Source of the DNA: Propionibacteriaceae bacterium
Lineage (GTDB): Bacteria; Actinomycetota; Actinomycetes; Propionibacteriales; Propionibacteriaceae
Assembly (NCBI GenBank): GCA_003451975.1
Contig: DMIX01000004.1
Span: 1-11,217 of the forward strand
Direction: 5' to 3'
DNA: 11,217 bases
The notes under the pieces are model-generated. The model had not been told where the DNA came from. It saw nothing but the letters and a program-made list of their open reading frames with translations, and did not search any database. Made by a program: the position numbers and the translations under genes. Shown in pieces: positions 1 through 7,900 of the stretch (positions are counted from its first letter, which is position 1; every line of letters begins with the position of its first letter).

Positions 1-626
1 GCTTCCAGGTTCAGCTGTCCGATCTTGATTTGATGCTCGATGATGTCTGTCCGGAAGTAACCTGGCGAGAGGATATTGACATTGACCCCGTATTTGGCCC
101 ACTCCACACCCAAGGCGCGTGTTAGCCCCACCAGGCCGGTCTTGCTCGCGATGTAGGCCGCTCGTTCCGGTGCGCCACTGTGGGCTTGCATGGAACCCAT
201 CATGATGATCTTGCCATATCCTCGCTCGATCATCTCTTTCCCGACAACTTGCGAGCAAACAAATGAACCGGTCAGGTTCACGTTGAGCACGCGCTGCCAG
301 TCCTCGAAAGTCAATTCAGTGGTGGGGAAGACCGCGCGTTGTCCGGCGGCATTCATCAGGATGTCGATTTTGCCGAACTCGCTCAGTGTGGCTTGCACCA
401 TGCTCTTCACGTGGTCGATCTGGGTGACATCGGCGCTGATCGCCAGTGCTTTCCGTCCAAGAGCCTGGATCTCCTCTGCAGCTCGATTCAGTTCCTCTTG
501 TCCCCGCCCTACGAGAACGAGATCGGCTCCCTCCTCGGCATACGCCAGGGCGATAGCCTTGCCCAGGCCCCGTCCCCCACCTGTGACAATTGCGATACGA
601 TTTGCCAGTCGTCCTTCTCTTGCCAT
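1..626 (-). CDS. Short-chain dehydrogenase/reductase (SDR), NAD(P)-dependent, C-terminus cut by window edge
   Basis: Reading the minus strand from ATG at 626 gives 208 residues with no stop before the window edge. Classical SDR features are in order: the Rossmann nucleotide motif TGGGRGLG (residues 15-22), the adenine-ring Asp in ADV (D66), NAAG (92-95, in place of the usual NNAG), the NVN asparagine (N117), catalytic Ser145, and the YIASK motif giving Tyr158 and Lys162. The later SPGYFRTD segment (187-194) is also typical. The family reduces carbonyls or oxidises alcohols with NAD(H) or NADP(H). The overall look is close to gluconate 5-dehydrogenase or glucose 1-dehydrogenase-type enzymes, but the substrate cannot be fixed. 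A full-length member is about 250 residues, so roughly 40 are missing. The start is supported by GGAGGAG on the minus strand, 8 bases upstream of ATG. The gene is divergent from the PA14 gene and has its own promoter. Confidence 0.93.
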   Translation of the reverse strand, partial: MAREGRLANRIAIVTGGGRGLGKAIALAYAEEGADLVLVGRGQEELNRAAEEIQALGRKALAISADVTQIDHVKSMVQATLSEFGKIDILMNAAGQRAVFPTTELTFEDWQRVLNVNLTGSFVCSQVVGKEMIERGYGKIIMMGSMQAHSGAPERAAYIASKTGLVGLTRALGVEWAKYGVNVNILSPGYFRTDIIEHQIKIGQLNLE

Positions 627-704
627 GTTATGAACTCCTCCCTGAGCCGAAGCCGGATTGGGTGATACAGGATTCGTCTGCCAGCAGATTGTGTCTGGCT
701 ACGG

Positions 705-732
705 ATTATATGCAACGGAAGGCTTTTGTCAA
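705..732 (-). promoter_or_regulatory. Sigma70-type promoter of the SDR gene
   Basis: On the minus strand the -35 box is TTGACA (732-727) and the -10 box is TATAAT (710-705), separated by 16 bases. Both hexamers match consensus exactly. Transcription would start near 698, leaving a leader of about 70 bases before the ATG at 626, with the GGAGGAG ribosome site near 636-642. The placement directly upstream of a real gene makes chance unlikely. Such a strong promoter suggests high basal expression unless a repressor acts on it. Confidence 0.75.
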
Positions 733-821
733 TGAAAGATGCGTGGAGAAGTGCATCATTGGGCATTATAACATCGTAAGATGAAGGCCCACCCGTATTC
801 GGCTTCAGGGAGTCTGGTCAC

Positions 822-839
822 ACCGGCGGTGACGCCGGT
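822..839. repeat. Perfect 7-bp hairpin with a GTGA tetraloop
   Basis: ACCGGCG (822-828) pairs exactly with CGCCGGT (833-839) around the loop GTGA, a GNRA-type tetraloop when read on the plus strand. There is no T-run on either side, so it does not look like a classical intrinsic terminator. It sits between two divergent promoters, about 90 bases upstream of the one and 90 bases upstream of the other. It could be an operator palindrome or a DNA or RNA structure of unknown use; chance occurrence is also possible. Confidence 0.3.
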
Positions 840-926
840 TGAACTGAGGACATAGGCAGTTTCGCGTAGGCCATAATGCGTATTTCGTCGGTTTGGTCTT
901 GCCGGATAGTTAGGCATCACCGCTGA

Positions 927-954
927 TGTACAACCTTCCGGTCGCAAGTATAAT
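927..954 (+). promoter_or_regulatory. Probable sigma70-type promoter of the PA14 gene
   Basis: A consensus -10 box TATAAT lies at 949-954. The best -35 match, TGTACA (927-932, four of six consensus positions), stands 16 bases upstream. Transcription would start near 961, about 33 bases before the ATG at 994, with a GGAGGAG ribosome site between. The -10 is strong; the -35 is only fair. Confidence 0.55.
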
Positions 955-993
955 AGAAGGTAGAGTTGTTGTTTTGTGGAGGAGTATCATTCG

Positions 994-2988
994 ATGGTTC
1001 CTGGACCTGGGCCACGCCATGATGAAAATCATGAAACCCGACCTCTGGGGGATATGGGGCCTTATTGGTTCTATGTCTTCATTGTGCTCTTGCTCTTTAT
1101 TGGGTTAGGATTGGCGACTGTTCTGGCCCTGTACTATATTCAGCAACAGGGCTCATTGGCTCTGCATGTGACATCGACCCCACTCGCGTTGAGCCCGCGT
1201 ATCGCGGTGGAGCCAACGAGTGGCCCACCCGGTACACTGCTGCGGGTAACCGCACAGGGTTGGACTGCGGGGGATGTGGTTTTTGTGTCTCTTGAGGCCC
1301 CTTTTGCCGCCGCGAAACGTGATTTTGCTTATGCGGGGGCTGTGGTCGGTGAAGATGGGCGTTTTCACGTCAATTTCACCTTTCCGGAGGATGCGCAATG
1401 GGCCAGCGCGGGAGCGGTCAAAATCGTCGCCTGGGCGGAACAGTCGGGTGCCAAATCTGTAACGATCTTCCAGGTCGAGTCCGGCGCATTACCTGCGTCG
1501 ATCGCTTCAACGGAGGAATCGGCGTTCACCGGGCAGGCGGGTAGCACACCTCAACCCGCGTCTGATCGGGTGTCGATCGCCGCTTTTCTGCCTGAACCCA
1601 CAGCAACCGCACTTCCGTCACTGCCAGCCACGAATTGGTATGGCGAGTATTTCGACAACGCAACTCTGAGCGGGATACCGCTCTTTTTCCGGGATGATCG
1701 TCAACTCGATTTTGACTGGGGGGATGGTTCTCCCGCTGCAGCTCTGGAGCCCGATCAGTTCTCGGTACGGTGGTCCCGCTACGTGCCGTTTGCTGCGGGT
1801 GTGTATCGTTTCTTCGCTCAGGCGGACGACGGGGTGCGGCTGTGGGTGGACGACAGGCTGGTGATCGATCAGTGGCACAGGGGAGCCTCCACCACTTATG
1901 TAGCTGATACGTATCTGTGGGATGGACCGCACCTCGTGCGACTGGAGTATTACGAGGATGAAGAGCACGCCGCTGTGCGTCTCTGGTGGGACCGTCTGGA
2001 GGTATTCCCGGACTGGAAAGGCGAGTATTTCAGCAACGCCGCTTTGCAGGGAGAACCGGCGCAGGTACGAAACGATCCACAGATTCGTTTCATCTGGGGC
2101 GATGAATCGCCTGTGCAAGGCATCCGTGCCAGAGATTTCTCCGTCCGTTGGACACGACGGATCGCATTTGCGCGTGGCCGGTATCGCTTCTACGTGAATG
2201 CCAATACCGGCATGCGGGTCTGGTTGGACAGCAACCTGGCTCTCGACTTCTGGCAGAACGCTGGCGCGGGCCTGCGGACGACCGATCTGTCGCTCGATGA
2301 AGGAGAATACAGCGTCCGCGTTGAATATTTCAACAGGGGCGGCAACGCGCGTGCCGAGTTCCACTGGGAGCAACTTGTCGCGACCCCTCTTTCGCCCGCG
2401 CTTCCGCCACAGAAGTCTGCATCCGTTACCAGTACACCTGCGCCTCCGTTGCGCTCCGACCAGGTGGAGCAAGCGCAGCTCATCATGAAAGCCCAGGCCA
2501 TTCCCAGCAACGCGCATGGCGAAACCCCACCAGCGGCTGAGTCCGAGCCCAACGCCTGGCAGCTCCCGGCGGCAACGCTGGTCACGATTCAGGACGTCGA
2601 GCGACCGAATCGGTCCGAGGCCGGTGATGCCACCACTCTCTCCCTGCCAGCCTCTCGGGCTGAGCTGCAGGTCGACCCTGCTGCGGTTTCGCTCGGGGGC
2701 CAGGTGAACGTGAAGGGCGCGGGATGGAAGCCGGGTGACGAAGTCACCGTGTCTCTCGTGGAACCTGGTGGAGACCTGACGCAGGCTCCCCCCTATGCGA
2801 CCGTGTTGGTCGACGACTTCGGGCAGTTCAACGTACCACTGCTGGTACCGGACGAACCGAAGTGGACCGATTATTCGGAGTTGATCGTCCTCGCGCACAG
2901 TGCCGATTGGATGGTTCGCCTTGTTACCCCGCTGACCATCCGTTCATCTGCCGCTGTCGATATACTGAATTCTCCGCCTCAACCCTGA
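994..2988 (+). CDS. Membrane-anchored surface protein with two PA14 domains flanked by two Ig-like domains
   Basis: The protein is 664 residues long. The ATG at 994 is chosen because GGAGGAG (978-984) lies 9 bases upstream; an in-frame GTG at 976 would put the ribosome site inside the gene. Residues 1-24 are short and polar. About 25-49 form one hydrophobic membrane segment, which would leave the rest outside the cell. An Ig-like beta domain (about 68-160) is followed by two PA14 domains (about 214-338 and 340-461), both beginning with a W-x-GEYF-x-N motif and carrying WGD-x-SP and FSVRW motifs. A Pro/Ser/Thr/Ala-rich linker (about 463-555) leads to a second Ig-like domain (about 556-650) resembling the first. 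PA14 domains generally bind carbohydrate or occur in adhesins and glycosidases, but no catalytic domain is present here. A role in glycan or envelope binding is inferred. The first PA14 keeps Asp-Asp-Gly (278-280); the second has Asn-Thr-Gly (404-406). The Asp-box gene follows in the same direction. Confidence 0.85.
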   Translation: MVPGPGPRHDENHETRPLGDMGPYWFYVFIVLLLFIGLGLATVLALYYIQQQGSLALHVTSTPLALSPRIAVEPTSGPPGTLLRVTAQGWTAGDVVFVSLEAPFAAAKRDFAYAGAVVGEDGRFHVNFTFPEDAQWASAGAVKIVAWAEQSGAKSVTIFQVESGALPASIASTEESAFTGQAGSTPQPASDRVSIAAFLPEPTATALPSLPATNWYGEYFDNATLSGIPLFFRDDRQLDFDWGDGSPAAALEPDQFSVRWSRYVPFAAGVYRFFAQADDGVRLWVDDRLVIDQWHRGASTTYVADTYLWDGPHLVRLEYYEDEEHAAVRLWWDRLEVFPDWKGEYFSNAALQGEPAQVRNDPQIRFIWGDESPVQGIRARDFSVRWTRRIAFARGRYRFYVNANTGMRVWLDSNLALDFWQNAGAGLRTTDLSLDEGEYSVRVEYFNRGGNARAEFHWEQLVATPLSPALPPQKSASVTSTPAPPLRSDQVEQAQLIMKAQAIPSNAHGETPPAAESEPNAWQLPAATLVTIQDVERPNRSEAGDATTLSLPASRAELQVDPAAVSLGGQVNVKGAGWKPGDEVTVSLVEPGGDLTQAPPYATVLVDDFGQFNVPLLVPDEPKWTDYSELIVLAHSADWMVRLVTPLTIRSSAAVDILNSPPQP

Positions 2989-3114
2989 CTGCCCTGTAGG
3001 CAGCACGTTCCAATGTGCTAGGCCAAAACGCGTAAGCCATGCTGATGGCAAGATACGCATGTGGCTAGTGGCAGAATACGCCAGCCGGCTGATGATTGTA
3101 GTCCACAGGTGTAT

Positions 3115-3120
3115 TATAAT
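3115..3120 (+). promoter_or_regulatory. Possible -10 box upstream of the Asp-box gene
   Basis: A consensus TATAAT lies at 3115-3120, about 115 bases before the start codon of the Asp-box protein. No good -35 box stands at 16-18 bases upstream; the nearest TTG-containing match is too close. The 247-base gap after the PA14 gene suggests the Asp-box gene has its own promoter, but this site is supported only by the -10 box. Confidence 0.35.
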
Positions 3121-3235
3121 TTATACAGGATTATGTTGGAGCGCAGAGCCCACATATATCGCAGTTCGAACTACGGGTCTCACCAGTGTCCTTTGGCTGG
3201 TCCGTTCAGAAGAGTTCATAGGAGGTATCTGTACT

Positions 3236-4477
3236 ATGAATACGATAAAGAACCTGACATTGCGTGTGATATCGGTTGTGCTGATCGCCGCATTGGGCAT
3301 CGTCCTCTTTCTCGCTGTTGGAGACCGGGAAGGGACGGCCAGCACCGATTTGACCGGCATGAATGTGACGGCAGTCTCCTCCGTAAGTGGCCGCACGTTG
3401 TACGCGCAGGTCGATGACGAAGGCGCCAGCGGTGTCTATCGCAGTACGGACGGCGGGCGCAATTGGCAGTTGGCGAGCCAACGGTTGGGGCGGAACGTGA
3501 ATGTATTGGCGGCCAGCGTGGCAGATCCGCGCGTCGTATATGCGGGTACTTCTGCGGATGCGGTCTCGGCGCACGGGAACAATCTCTACATTTCTACGGA
3601 TGGGGGACGGAACTGGGAGAACACCCCCCTGGCGTTGCCCATGAGCACGGACGCGCGTATTCCGGCGGTACTTTCGCTGGCGGTCGATGGTTCCGGCGCA
3701 GTCTACGCCGGCACGGACGGACAGGGTGTTTACAAGCTCACGGACCGTGGTACGACGATGATGGCTCTGGGAGAAGCGCTGTACGGTGCGCGCGTGGACC
3801 AGATCCTGATCGGCCCGCGAAATACGCAGCAACTGTATGCCGTTACATCCAAGGGGTTGTTTGCGAGCGCGGATGCTGGTGAGAATTGGTTGAGAATCAC
3901 CACGCTGCCGGAGCATGCTGTCTCTCTGGCGGTGGCACCAAGCGATGCGCAGGTCATGTACGTCGGCACCGCATCGATGGGGGCGTACAGGAGTACCGAT
4001 GGCGGGAGCACCTGGCAGTCTATCGGCGCGGGTTTGGGGCTGCTCCCCGGGGTCCCTTTGACCGTAAGGGGACTCGAAGTCGATGAGAATGACCCGTCTT
4101 TGGTATATGCGGCACCCAGCTACCTGCTGGGTACAAGCGAAGTACATGAAGCGCCGTTGGGTGTATTCGTGAGCAATGATGGAGGCGATACCTGGCGGAA
4201 GTTGGACGATGCCGGTACCGTCGCACGGGTCAACGCGCTGCTCGCGGATCCGAACCAGCAGGGCGACGTGTTGTTGGGTACTGCGCGGGGTATCTTCAGC
4301 GCCGGCCAGGAGAAAGTCTCTCCCGCTTCCGATTACAGCGCCAGCACAGGACAGGCGGAGGAGCGAGCTGCCAGTACGAGTTGGGACAAAGTGCTGATTA
4401 TTCTGCTGACCATCGCAGCCGTGGCAGTAGTGGTCGTCACCCATAATCCGGCACGGCTCTGGCGGAAGTCCGGGTGA
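3236..4477 (+). CDS. Membrane-anchored Asp-box (BNR-type) beta-propeller protein
   Basis: The protein is 413 residues long from the ATG at 3236. That start has AGGAGG (3220-3225) 10 bases upstream and begins an N-terminal signal or anchor (about residues 4-28, hydrophobic after NTIKN). The frame runs open back to 3059, but that extension lacks a ribosome site and would bury the signal. The body carries repeated Asp-boxes of the form S-x-D-x-G-x-x-W: YRSTDGGRNW (68), YISTDGGRNW (118), FASADAGENW (209), YRSTDGGSTW (251) and FVSNDGGDTW (311). A degenerate copy lies near 164. These repeats mark beta-propeller blades as in sialidases, sortilin/VPS10 and YCF48-like proteins. No sialidase catalytic set is evident, so a structural or binding role is more likely. 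A second hydrophobic helix (386-403) followed by basic residues gives a C-terminal membrane anchor. The domain probably faces outward, possibly alongside the PA14 protein. Confidence 0.85.
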   Translation: MNTIKNLTLRVISVVLIAALGIVLFLAVGDREGTASTDLTGMNVTAVSSVSGRTLYAQVDDEGASGVYRSTDGGRNWQLASQRLGRNVNVLAASVADPRVVYAGTSADAVSAHGNNLYISTDGGRNWENTPLALPMSTDARIPAVLSLAVDGSGAVYAGTDGQGVYKLTDRGTTMMALGEALYGARVDQILIGPRNTQQLYAVTSKGLFASADAGENWLRITTLPEHAVSLAVAPSDAQVMYVGTASMGAYRSTDGGSTWQSIGAGLGLLPGVPLTVRGLEVDENDPSLVYAAPSYLLGTSEVHEAPLGVFVSNDGGDTWRKLDDAGTVARVNALLADPNQQGDVLLGTARGIFSAGQEKVSPASDYSASTGQAEERAASTSWDKVLIILLTIAAVAVVVVTHNPARLWRKSG

Positions 4478-4508
4478 CATTCGATACGAGTACCGCTAGA
4501 ATCCGCAT

Positions 4509-4543
4509 CGTGCTCGGGACATCGGCTGATGTTCCCGAGCACG
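4509..4543 (+). terminator. Long terminator-like hairpin after the Asp-box gene
   Basis: The arm CGTGCTCGGGA (4509-4519) pairs exactly with TCCCGAGCACG (4533-4543). Three further pairs, CAT with ATG, extend it past one bulged T (4532) to a six-base loop. The hairpin starts 31 bases after the stop codon of the Asp-box gene, the expected place for a terminator. The downstream tract is only weakly T-rich (GTTTG), so efficiency as an intrinsic terminator is uncertain; mRNA 3'-end protection is an alternative role. Confidence 0.55.
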
Positions 4544-4753
4544 TGCTCGTTTGATACCCTCCACCCAATAGTGCCAGGCGCAGTGTGATCTGAGTAAACC
4601 GGGTGTGTCCAGGAATTTTGGCGACAAATGCGTTGAAGTCCCACACTGGGTCAATCTCCGCATTGGCCGTGTGGGTACCTGGCGACCGTTCACGTGCGTC
4701 CCCTCGCAAGCGGAATGCGTCCAAGAGAGCACAGTCCTGATCAACAAGAAGCC

Positions 4754-4960
4754 ATGCGGGTGAACCTGGCACGCTACGCTGAAAATGTGGCCTGCCCGCT
4801 CTGCTCGCTGCCCCCCAGAATCCTGGATGTACCTGCCATTGAGCATGCTTGTTTGACCGAATGTCCATCCTGCGGTATACTACAGAGTGGTGTTACCGGT
4901 TTGGTAAGATCCTCATTATACGCCGTTTTCTGGTGCGTTGTTTCACAAAGTTCTTCTTAA
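4754..4960 (+). CDS. Doubtful 68-residue frame with zinc-ribbon-like CPxC pairs
   Basis: A short frame starting at ATG 4754 contains CPLC (Cys14 and Cys17) and CPSCG (Cys37 and Cys40), 19 residues apart. The spacing is like a zinc ribbon or rubredoxin-type knuckle, and similar pairs occur at the N-terminus of some zinc-ribbon methyltransferases. After the second pair there is only a short, partly hydrophobic tail with no further domain. No convincing ribosome site precedes the ATG; a GTG two codons in does no better. The nifJ promoter lies over the second Cys pair. It may be a real small zinc protein, the remnant of a longer gene, or a chance frame. The paired motif is the only support. Confidence 0.25.
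   Translation: MRVNLARYAENVACPLCSLPPRILDVPAIEHACLTECPSCGILQSGVTGLVRSSLYAVFWCVVSQSSS
4853..4881 (+). promoter_or_regulatory. Probable sigma70-type promoter of nifJ
   Basis: TTGACC (4853-4858) and TATACT (4876-4881) each match five of six consensus bases and are separated by exactly 17 bases. Transcription would start near 4888, giving a leader of about 95 bases before the nifJ ATG. A second AT-rich patch (TTATAC, 4916-4921) is a weaker candidate. No operator or riboswitch was recognised in the leader. Confidence 0.55.
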
Positions 4961-4983
4961 ATCTCAATTAGGGGAGAGTTTCC

Positions 4984-7900
4984 ATGTATAAGAGGGAAAT
5001 GGTTACCTTTGATGGTAACGAGGCGACAGCTCACGTCGCGCATCAAGTAAGCGAAGTCATAGCCATCTATCCCATCACACCGTCCAGTGCTATGGGTGAG
5101 CATGCTGACGCAAAGTCGGCCAGGGGAGAGACCAACATCTGGGGTACTGTCCCATCGGTAGTAGAAATGCAAAGTGAGGGTGGTGCAGCCGGTGCTGTAC
5201 ATGGTGCGTTGCAGACTGGCGCTCTGTCTACAACCTTCACCGCATCGCAAGGCCTCCTGTTGATGATACCCAGTATGTTCAAGATCGCCGGTGAGCTGAC
5301 GCCGACCGTGTTCCACGTCTCCGCTCGTGCTGTCGCGTGTCAGGCGCTTTCCATCTTCGGCGACCAGAGCGACGTCATGGGGGTGCGTTCGACCGGTTTC
5401 GCCTTGCTCGCCAGTGGCTCCGTTCAGGAAGCGATGGATCAGGCGCTCATCGCGCACGCAGCCACACTTGAAGCGCGGGTGCCCTTCGTCCATTTCTTTG
5501 ATGGGTTCCGGACCAGCAGCGAGCTGAACAAGATCGAGCAGCTCGGGACCGGCGATATCCGCGCGATGATCGATGATGAGCTGGTATTCGCTCACCGGGC
5601 GCGGGCATTGAACCCCGATCGACCAGTGCTTCGTGGGACGAGCCAGAACCCCGACGTGTATTTCCAGGGGCGCGAGACGGTGAACCCGTTCTACCTGAAG
5701 ACTCCCGAAATCGTGCAGAAGGCCATGGACAAGTTCGCCGGGATCGTGGGGCGGCAGTATCACCTGTTCGACTACGTCGGCGCCCCCGACGCGGAGCGGG
5801 TCATCGTGCTGATGGGCTCAGGCGTCGAGACCGCGCACGAGACGGTCGAGTACGTGGTCAATCGCGGCGAGAAGGTCGGTGTTCTTAAGGTCCGCCTCTA
5901 TCGTCCGTTCAGCATCAAACATTTCATCGACGCGTTGCCCAAAACAACCAGGTTGATCGCTGCTCTCGACAGAACCAAGGAGCCCGGCAGCGCCGGGGAG
6001 CCGCTGTATCTGGATTGTGTCAATGCGATCACCGAATCGGGGTTGGATATCAGGGTCATCGGCGGGCGCTACGGGTTGTCGAGCAAGGAGTTCAACCCGG
6101 CGATGATCAAGGGCGTCTTCGATGAGATGAAGAAGGCGGAGCCGAAGAACCATTTCACCGTGGGTATCATCGACGATGTGACCCACACCAGTATCGCCTA
6201 CGACCCGAAGTTCAATATCGAATCCGACGATACCATTCGTGCCATGTTCTTCGGTCTCGGTTCCGATGGTACCGTCGGCGCCAATCACAACAGCATCCGC
6301 ATTATCGGCGACTACACGCCTAACTATGCACAGGGCTACTTCGTTTACGATTCGAAAAAAGCAGGGACTGTGACCGTGTCTCACCTGCGGTTTGGCCCGC
6401 GCCCGATCCGCCAGACGTGTTTGATCAGTTCTGCGAACTTCATCGGCTGCCACCAGTTTGTTTTCCTTGAGAAGTACGACGTGTTGGAGAGCGCGGCGGA
6501 GGGTGCGGTCTTCCTGCTCAACAGCCCGTATTCGGTAGACGAGGTCTGGGACCAGTTGCCTCGTCCGGTCCAGCAAACGATCATCGATAAGAAGCTTAAG
6601 TTCTTCGTCATCGATGCGTACAGTGTGGCGAAGGATACCGGTATGGGCGTTCGTATCAATACGATCATGCAGACCTGTTTCTTCGCCATTTCCGGTGTGT
6701 TGCCAAGAGACGAAGCGATCTCCGCAATTAAGAGCGAGATCGAAAGGGCCTATGGCAAGAAGGGCAAGGACGTCGTCCAAAAGAACTTTGAGGCCGTCGA
6801 TCAGACCCTGGCCAATCTGCACGAAGTGAAAGTCCCCGCCAAGGCCACCAGCACCATCGAAATGCCACCCACGGTCTCACCGCTGGCGCCTGAGTTCGTC
6901 CAGGAAGTGACTGCGGAGATCATGGCACGCCGGGGTGACAGCTTGCCGGTCTCCAAGATGCCGGTGGACGGCACCTACCCGACGGCCACCACGCAGTGGG
7001 AGAAGCGGAATGTGGCACTGGAGATTCCCGTTTGGGATCCGGAAGTCTGCATTCAGTGTGGCAAGTGCTCGCTGGCCTGCCCGCACGCTTCGATCCGCAT
7101 GAAAGTCTACGACGCGGCGTTGCTGGCGAATGCCCCGGAGACCTTCAAATCAGTGGACGCCCGCGGCAAGGAATTCAAGGGCATGAAATTCACGATCCAG
7201 GTCGCGCCCGAAGACTGCACCGGCTGTGGCGTGTGTGTCGAGGCGTGCCCGGCCAAGAACAAGACGGAACCGAGCCGCAAGGCGATCAACCTGCAGCCGC
7301 AGATCCCGCTGCGCTTCCCCGAGCGCGAGAACTTCGCGTTCTTCATGAGCATTCCCGACTACGACCGCAGCCAATTGAATGTCGCGACGGTCAAGGGGTC
7401 TCAATTGTTGCGCCCGCTGTTCGAGTTCTCGGGGGCGTGTGCCGGCTGCGGTGAGACGCCGTACGTGAAGCTGCTGACTCAGTTGTTCGGAGATCGCGCC
7501 GTGATCAGCAACGCCACGGGCTGCTCCTCGATCTACGGTGGTAACCTGCCGACGACCCCGTACGCTCAAGACAGCAACGGACGCGGCCCAGCGTGGAACA
7601 ATAGCTTGTTCGAGGACAACGCGGAGTTCGGACTCGGTTTCCGGCTCACCCTGGACAAGCACAGCGAGTTCGCTCGTGAGCTCGTCGGCGCATTGCGCGA
7701 TGACATCGGCAGCGACTTGGCGGACGCGCTGTTGAATGCCGTGCAGACGGACGAGGACAGCATTGCGGCGCAGCGTGCGCGCGTCGTGCAGTTGAAAGAC
7801 AAGCTCCAGACAATCGCCAAACCGCAGGCGAAACAGTTGTTCAGTCTGGCCGAGACCCTGGTCAAGCGGTCGGTGTGGATCCTCGGAGGTGATGGTTGGG

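Larger units (their letters stand above)
627..993. other. Divergent intergenic region between the SDR and PA14 genes
   Basis: About 370 bases without a convincing gene. It holds the minus-strand SDR promoter (705-732), a GC-rich perfect hairpin (822-839), and the plus-strand promoter and ribosome site for the PA14 gene (927-984). Short frames on both strands here have no ribosome site and no recognisable motif. The two promoters point away from each other and lie about 200 bases apart, so independent control is possible. Confidence 0.6.
4478..4983. other. Intergenic region between the Asp-box gene and nifJ
   Basis: About 500 bases with no firmly supported gene. In order it holds the terminator-like hairpin (4509-4543), a stretch of about 200 bases in which I recognise nothing, a doubtful short frame with two CPxC pairs (4754-4960), a promoter for nifJ inside that frame (4853-4881), and the nifJ ribosome site AGGGGAG (4970-4976). 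Longer frames on the minus strand show no recognisable domain. Confidence 0.6.

Noticed and set aside
1618..2898. A 426-residue open frame on the minus strand
   Set aside because: It lies wholly opposite the PA14 gene, whose domains and ribosome site are clear. Its translation shows no motif, and the openness follows from the codon bias of the real gene.
2989..3019. Two short inverted repeats just after the PA14 gene (CTGCC/GGCAG and AGCAC/GTGCT)
   Set aside because: Stems of only five pairs and no T-run; too weak to call a terminator.
3059..3235. N-terminal extension of the Asp-box protein to ATG 3059
   Set aside because: No ribosome site, it would start upstream of the likely -10 box, and it would bury the signal sequence. 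ATG 3236 has AGGAGG at good distance.
3206..4480. A 424-residue open frame on the minus strand
   Set aside because: Opposite the Asp-box gene, with no ribosome site and a His/Arg/Gln-rich translation typical of an antisense shadow.
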